This document shows positions 60,516-64,000 of a stretch of DNA of 64,000 nt, one piece after another. Source of the DNA: CAZAMI01 sp964627805 (GTDB lineage Archaea > Thermoproteota > Thermoprotei_A > Sulfolobales > NBVN01); contig CAZVLA010000004.1 in assembly GCA_964627805.1 (NCBI GenBank), positions 9,648 to 73,647 of the forward strand, written 5' to 3'. The position numbers and the translations under genes were made by a program. Within the stretch, counting starts at the first letter, position 1. Every line of letters begins with the position of its first letter. The notes beneath the pieces were generated by a model. The model saw only the letters and a program-made list of their open reading frames with translations, was not told the DNA's origin and did no database searches.

Positions 60516-61426
60516 ATTTTCTGTTACTAGTGGTTAATGGTGAGGCAAAGGCAAATGAAGTTCATATAGGCTCGAGGAGGCCTGATCCTCGAGCAAGAGA
60601 TCTTGATCTGGTTTCAGCGTTTAAGCCTCATCCTAATGCGCGAGGCGATAGAAATGAGGTACCATATATACCGGCATCTTCATGGGTAGGAGTAATAAGG
60701 CATCTTCTTGAGAAGTATTACGATCTTCCTGCACAAACTCCGAGAATTAGAAGGAGAGGCGCTACCACTATAATTGCTCCTATCCACGAATGCAGAACGT
60801 TGGACGAAATATTAAAGTGTCCGGTATGTAAGTTATTTGCTCGTCGGGACGTTGTTGCATGGTTTGATGACATGGAGCCTTTAGGATCAGGTTACAGGAT
60901 TCAAAGGGGTGGGAGGGCAGGTGAGTATCTCGTATATAATGAGGCTAATCAGCTAGTAGCTCATGTATTTGTAAAGGATGAAGTGGTTATCCCACGTGAT
61001 ATCGAGAGGGTTCTTGTTGAACCTGATCAGGTAGGTTTGCAAGGAGAAGAGCCGCTTAGTGGCGAGAAGCTCGCTGAGAAAGGATTTAGGTTCGAGCCCA
61101 TACCACGTAAAGTACAAGTGGTGAGTGGCATATTCAAGTTTGCCGCAAAGTTTGATATGACTAAGCTCAGTTTTGATGATATTAAACCATTCTTCATAGG
61201 ACTAGTCTTACTTGAAGAACGGTATGTAGGTAGAAGAGGTTCTAGAGGATATGGAAGAATAGAGGTTAGTGGCCTAATTTTTGAACTCCGTGATGCCAGG
61301 TATTACGAAGGAGGTGACCCCTTAAAGCTAGAAATAGAGTATGATAGGCCAAGAGATATTCTAGCACATTGGGAAGAGGTAAAGAGAGCTTATGAAGAAG
61401 CTGTTAAGAAGTTAACAAGAAGTTAG
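60512..61426 (+). CDS. Cas7-group RAMP, Csm3-like backbone subunit
   Basis: A 304-residue RAMP of the Cas7/Csm3 kind. VPYIPASSWVGVIRHLLE (50-67) is the YIPGSSLKGxxR element. HEC (92-94) and CPVC (103-106) form the zinc part, with CPVCKLF like the CxxCxLFG motif. The glycine-rich loop YVGRRGSRGYGRIEV lies at 238-252. In Csm3 an Asp before the IPGSS element cuts target RNA; here D32 (or D30) is the best candidate, with a longer loop than usual. This is the only Cas7-like gene, so the backbone may be one repeated subunit. Confidence 0.85.
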   Translation: MNFLLLVVNGEAKANEVHIGSRRPDPRARDLDLVSAFKPHPNARGDRNEVPYIPASSWVGVIRHLLEKYYDLPAQTPRIRRRGATTIIAPIHECRTLDEILKCPVCKLFARRDVVAWFDDMEPLGSGYRIQRGGRAGEYLVYNEANQLVAHVFVKDEVVIPRDIERVLVEPDQVGLQGEEPLSGEKLAEKGFRFEPIPRKVQVVSGIFKFAAKFDMTKLSFDDIKPFFIGLVLLEERYVGRRGSRGYGRIEVSGLIFELRDARYYEGGDPLKLEIEYDRPRDILAHWEEVKRAYEEAVKKLTRS

Positions 61427-61439
61427 GGAGGGCTTCACG

Positions 61440-62240
61440 TTGTTCGTATTTAAATTAATCAGAATAAGATTTTTCTCGCCTATCATATTTCAACAAAATT
61501 ATATTGAGCCTCCTTGGCGGATACCAAGTGATTACCTTGTAAGGGCCCTAACTTACGCTTACTTAAAGCTTTATAGTGCAAATGAATGGTTTAGTTCTTT
61601 AGAGCAAGATCTTCTAAGAGTTTCTTCGTTGATACTTATTCATAAAGGTAAACTCTTTCTACCTGATTATGGTATTAAGGGTTATACCTCTCTCGATGGT
61701 GATGTAGTAGACTCAACAAGCATTGTGACAAAAATTTCACGTGTACGTGTTTCTCGTGTCGAGGGAATTGATTCAACGCCCTTTGAGGATTACCAGCTAT
61801 TGGCGTCGAAGTATGAATGGGGTATAGTCTTAGCAATACATAGAGACTATTACGGAGAATTGTTCTACAAGATATTAGCTGCGTTAAGACTATTAGGAGA
61901 CTTAGGGCTTGGGGCACGTAAGAGTAGAGGAGGCGGACGCTTTAAGATAGTGCAGGTTGATGATCTAGAGAGTTATGGAGTGAAAATATTAACTCTCGGG
62001 ATGGGTAAGCTAATATCCCGTTATAGGAACTACGAGAAAGACCTTAAAGTTAAAGCTGCACGTAAAATGTACATTGAGAGAACAAGAGTATATTATGGTA
62101 ATAATAAGTTTAAAGAAATCTTTACAATAGCAGAAGGCTCTGAAGTGGAAATAAGTGATAATGGCTTGCTAGAATACTTTAAAAACGACCTTTTTCACAA
62201 TGTGCCGCTCTATTATCGTCCATTAATGGTGGCCATCTAA
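61440..62240 (+). CDS. Cas5-group RAMP, Csm4-like subunit
   Basis: A 266-residue RAMP. FRFSPI-like N-terminal strand (IRIRFFSPII), WRIPSDYLVRALTYAYL (26-42, like the IPSDxLfxAl motif of Csm4), and the glycine-rich loop LLGDLGLGARKSRGGGRFKI (151-170). These match Csm4, which holds the crRNA 5' tag and contacts Cas10. No catalytic residues are expected. TTG start after GGGAGGGC, 13 bp from the cas7 stop. It ends the operon: downstream is AT-rich DNA, then a convergent unrelated gene. Confidence 0.85.
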   Translation: MFVFKLIRIRFFSPIIFQQNYIEPPWRIPSDYLVRALTYAYLKLYSANEWFSSLEQDLLRVSSLILIHKGKLFLPDYGIKGYTSLDGDVVDSTSIVTKISRVRVSRVEGIDSTPFEDYQLLASKYEWGIVLAIHRDYYGELFYKILAALRLLGDLGLGARKSRGGGRFKIVQVDDLESYGVKILTLGMGKLISRYRNYEKDLKVKAARKMYIERTRVYYGNNKFKEIFTIAEGSEVEISDNGLLEYFKNDLFHNVPLYYRPLMVAI

Positions 62241-62405
62241 ATATCTCTATTTATATGTAAATTTTATAGTTCAATACTAGATTAGCATTTTCCTTTCTTT
62301 CTATTAACTACAGCGTCCAAGGCTTTATAAACTCAATATGCGTTACTAATCGTTCAAAATCAGCTTCCTAGTTTAATAAATGGTGCAACTTCTTGACTAA
62401 GCCGC
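62241..62405. other. AT-rich intergenic region after the cas operon
   Basis: 165 AT-rich bases with no gene. It lies between two convergent transcription units, so it should contain terminators (several short T runs). I searched for direct repeats that would suggest a CRISPR array and saw none. Confidence 0.4.
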
Positions 62406-63704
62406 CTACCTGTACCTGAAGTAGGTGTTATCGTTGTATTCGTCTACGTGTTCTCCCGGCATAACCAAGCTCTTGACAGTCTTGACTGCTTTCCTTGGGT
62501 CATAGTTGATTATCGCAACCGTTTTCCCGTTGAGGTTTTCTAGCTTGAATCCGCCGGTGCCATCGGGGTAGATTGCTATACGGAGTATTAGTGGTGGTCC
62601 ATAGCTTATCCATCCAGCGGTTTTGAGTAGGTAGTGTATTCTCCTGGCTTCACGGTAGCCTCCCGGGAACAGACTATGTATCAAGTCTTGGACTGGCTCC
62701 ATGTGTATGAATCCTTGTTTTAGCCCCATAGCCTCTAGTATTCTCGCTAGCTTTTTGGAGCGGAAGTAGTGGTATGGTGGCCTAGCCTTCTTCTCGTAGT
62801 AGATAAAGATGTCTTTAACCCATAGAATCCAGCGACCTGTTTCACGAGCACCTACCAAGGTGTGCTGGATAAGACCCAGAGCCTCCCCGGTACGTCCCTG
62901 TTTTACGAGCTTCTCCGCCTCACGAAGAACCCTCATAACCGCTAACGGTATAGCCTCGTCGTTTACAGTACCTTCCCTCATTGAGCGACCTTCGCTGAGC
63001 ATCTCTAGGAGTTGCTCTGCGCCTCTTCTACCAGCTTTGACGCGCTTAGCATCTATTGCCTGGAGTACGAGCTTCTCATCCTCTACCCCAGCGTAGTACC
63101 TACCATTCCTCTTCACGATGATGCCTTTCCTCTCCATCCTCTTGACCAGGTCTCCCACAGTACCGTTGCTTAGCCTTCTTCCTACAAGGAACTCATATAG
63201 GGCTTTGATTTCTTTGAAGCCCAGGCCTCTGCTTCTATAGAGGTGTAGCGTTAGGTACCATATCACGTACTGTATCCCGTACATCCTGTACATCCTTAGT
63301 AGAGTTCTTAGGTGGTCTAGAACCTCGGGTGGAATGTCTTGTGGCTGTATCACGAGGACTAGGTTCACGGCGCCATAGCCGTTGTTCAGGGTATCCAGTG
63401 CTACTACTTTGAAGGGGTGTATGCCCACAGCGCCCGGGTTTACCGATAGCTCTAGCCTGGAGACGAAAGGTGTTTCTGACCTCTCTGGTGCTAGGGTATA
63501 CGTTGCAATATTCGCATCGAGGCCCTCCACAGTGAGCCTAGGCTCTAGCCTGTAGAGTGAGTCTACATGGAGCTCTACACGGGTTCTGGAGCCGGGTCTA
63601 GCGATAATGATCTTTCTAGACGGCTTTACCTCTATCCTAAGCCTCTGCCCCGAAGCTATCGTGGTCTCCAAGTCTTGCTGGATAAACATGGTGCCCCGCA
63701 GCAC
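62406..63704 (-). CDS. Unrecognised beta-sandwich plus winged-helix-like protein
   Basis: A 432-residue protein I do not recognise. Residues about 1-125 look like a beta-sandwich (IRLRIEVKPSRKIIIARPGS-like strands; LVLVIQPQDIP end), resembling immunoglobulin-like domains of cell-surface or sensor proteins. No signal peptide is seen. Helices follow, and about 165-215 (GFKEIKALYEFLVG; TVGDLVKRMERKGIIVKRNG; RYYAGVED) fits a winged helix. The C-terminal part is alpha/beta (YHYFRSKKLARILEAMGLK; LILRIAIYPDGTGGFKLEN). Codon use is higher in GC than the cas genes. It may be a regulator; a role in the defence island is unproven. Confidence 0.5.
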   Translation of the reverse strand: MLRGTMFIQQDLETTIASGQRLRIEVKPSRKIIIARPGSRTRVELHVDSLYRLEPRLTVEGLDANIATYTLAPERSETPFVSRLELSVNPGAVGIHPFKVVALDTLNNGYGAVNLVLVIQPQDIPPEVLDHLRTLLRMYRMYGIQYVIWYLTLHLYRSRGLGFKEIKALYEFLVGRRLSNGTVGDLVKRMERKGIIVKRNGRYYAGVEDEKLVLQAIDAKRVKAGRRGAEQLLEMLSEGRSMREGTVNDEAIPLAVMRVLREAEKLVKQGRTGEALGLIQHTLVGARETGRWILWVKDIFIYYEKKARPPYHYFRSKKLARILEAMGLKQGFIHMEPVQDLIHSLFPGGYREARRIHYLLKTAGWISYGPPLILRIAIYPDGTGGFKLENLNGKTVAIINYDPRKAVKTVKSLVMPGEHVDEYNDNTYFRYR

Positions 63705-63763
63705 TTAGTGGAAAAATAGTATAATTATGGGTACAAACAAAGGTGTGGAATGGGTGCAAAGTT

Positions 63764-63895
63764 GTGGCGAGGATTAGGCTCGACAAGGAGACCTGTAGAA
63801 GCCTACTGAAGCTAGCTATCGGAAACGCTATCTCTAGCGACGACTACGTAGAGATACTAGAGTTATGTAGTAAATCTAGAGGTAGCCAGCCATAA
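63764..63895 (+). CDS. Small 43-residue ORF
   Basis: A short ORF (GTG start, 43 codons) whose product includes LDKETCRSLLKLAIGN and DDYVEILELC, a likely two-helix protein. It is divergent from the 62406-63704 gene across 59 bp containing a tagtataattat TATA-like element. The spacing is consistent with a small companion or regulator. The start and reality are uncertain. Confidence 0.35.
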   Translation: MARIRLDKETCRSLLKLAIGNAISSDDYVEILELCSKSRGSQP

Positions 63896-63948
63896 CACTC
63901 TACAATACAGTATCCTCCCAAGGAGTCGGGGCATCCCGCGCCGGCAGC

Positions 63949-64000
63949 ATGTACGTGATACCGGGCCTGGTTGTCCCGACCTCACGGGAGGGTTATCGAA
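63949..64000 (+). CDS. Possible start of a further ORF, cut by the window edge
   Basis: An ATG opens a frame (MYVIPGLVVPTSREGYR) that remains open to the last base. With only 17 codons visible this is a weak call, though the GC-rich style matches the preceding gene. Confidence 0.2.
   Translation, partial: MYVIPGLVVPTSREGYR

Larger units (their letters stand above)
49565..64000. mobile_element. tRNA-Arg-anchored defence island (right end outside window)
   Basis: From the end of tRNA-Arg the codon and word use differ from the preceding 49 kb: less TTA-Leu and ttaag-type words, more mixed codons, and locally higher GC. The segment begins with a recombinase remnant and then carries only accessory genes: a metallopeptidase, Type I R-M (hsdR, hsdS, hsdM), a four-gene type III CRISPR effector, and an orphan protein. 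No direct repeat of the tRNA 3' end is found up to base 64000, so the right border is not in view or has been lost. Whether this is one insertion or several cannot be decided here. Confidence 0.65.

Noticed and set aside
62241..62405. CRISPR array near the type III genes
   Set aside because: No regularly spaced direct repeat could be found here or elsewhere in the window.
63900..64000. Right attachment site (copy of the tRNA-Arg 3' end)
   Set aside because: The GC-rich tail shares only short words with the tRNA; no 15-base or longer match was seen.

Overview
The window looks like chromosomal DNA of a hyperthermophilic crenarchaeote, probably Desulfurococcales-like. Evidence for this: a full-length reverse gyrase, two Alba chromatin proteins, archaeal-type replication and transcription genes (PCNA, PriS, GINS15, XPB, TFS, Rpo4, Rpo11), archaeal translation and RNP genes (L44e, S27e, S26e, L21e, aIF2alpha, Nop10, aIF5A, SRP54, Pus10, Csl4), CDP-archaeol synthase, and intron-bearing tRNA genes with encoded CCA. 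Genus-level assignment is not possible by eye.

Bases 1-49564 are dense informational and core-metabolic DNA with a very uniform style: Leu TTA, Arg AGG, and frequent words such as ttaag, taagta and tacgta. From left to right: a TIP49-like ATPase fragment, hexulose-phosphate synthase, Alba, XPB, CTP synthase, reverse gyrase, second Alba, LSm protein, SAM synthetase, RIO2 kinase, a DUF460 nuclease-like protein, a tandem Sm-like protein, a radical SAM protein, alkyltransferase, a DHPS-related protein, tRNA-Leu, and a FAU-1-like RNase. Next is a leftward operon, clp1-like/ubiD/acnX large/acnX small/tmk, that carries the two diagnostic enzymes of the modified archaeal mevalonate pathway. Then come KsgA, a RecA-like ATPase, CarS, a leftward L44e-S27e-aIF2alpha-Nop10 run, ProS, tRNA-Asp, aIF5A-SRP54-Pus10, L21e, TrmJ, DUF655, Rpo4, L10e, Dph2, an METTL5-like methyltransferase, Csl4, Rpo11, a trehalose-synthase-like glycosyltransferase, and a leftward GINS15-PriS group with PCNA and TFS.

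At tRNA-Arg(TCG) (49487-49564) the character of the sequence changes abruptly. Immediately after the tRNA lies a broken archaeal tyrosine recombinase (in-frame TAG plus a frameshift), behind a 15-bp palindrome. It is followed by a complete Type I restriction-modification system (hsdM-hsdS-hsdR plus an overlapping small metallopeptidase), transcribed leftward. Divergent from this is a four-gene type III CRISPR effector operon: cas10, a cas11-like gene, one cas7/csm3-like gene and a cas5/csm4-like gene. Its Cas10 keeps the HD site, but the GGDD cyclase motif is degenerate. No second backbone Cas7, Cas6, Cas1/Cas2, CARF effector or CRISPR array is present in the window. The last 1.6 kb holds an unrecognised beta-sandwich/winged-helix-like protein and a tiny ORF. 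I read 49565 to the end as a tRNA-anchored defence island whose right border lies outside the window. The minimal, cyclase-less type III module is the most interesting item.
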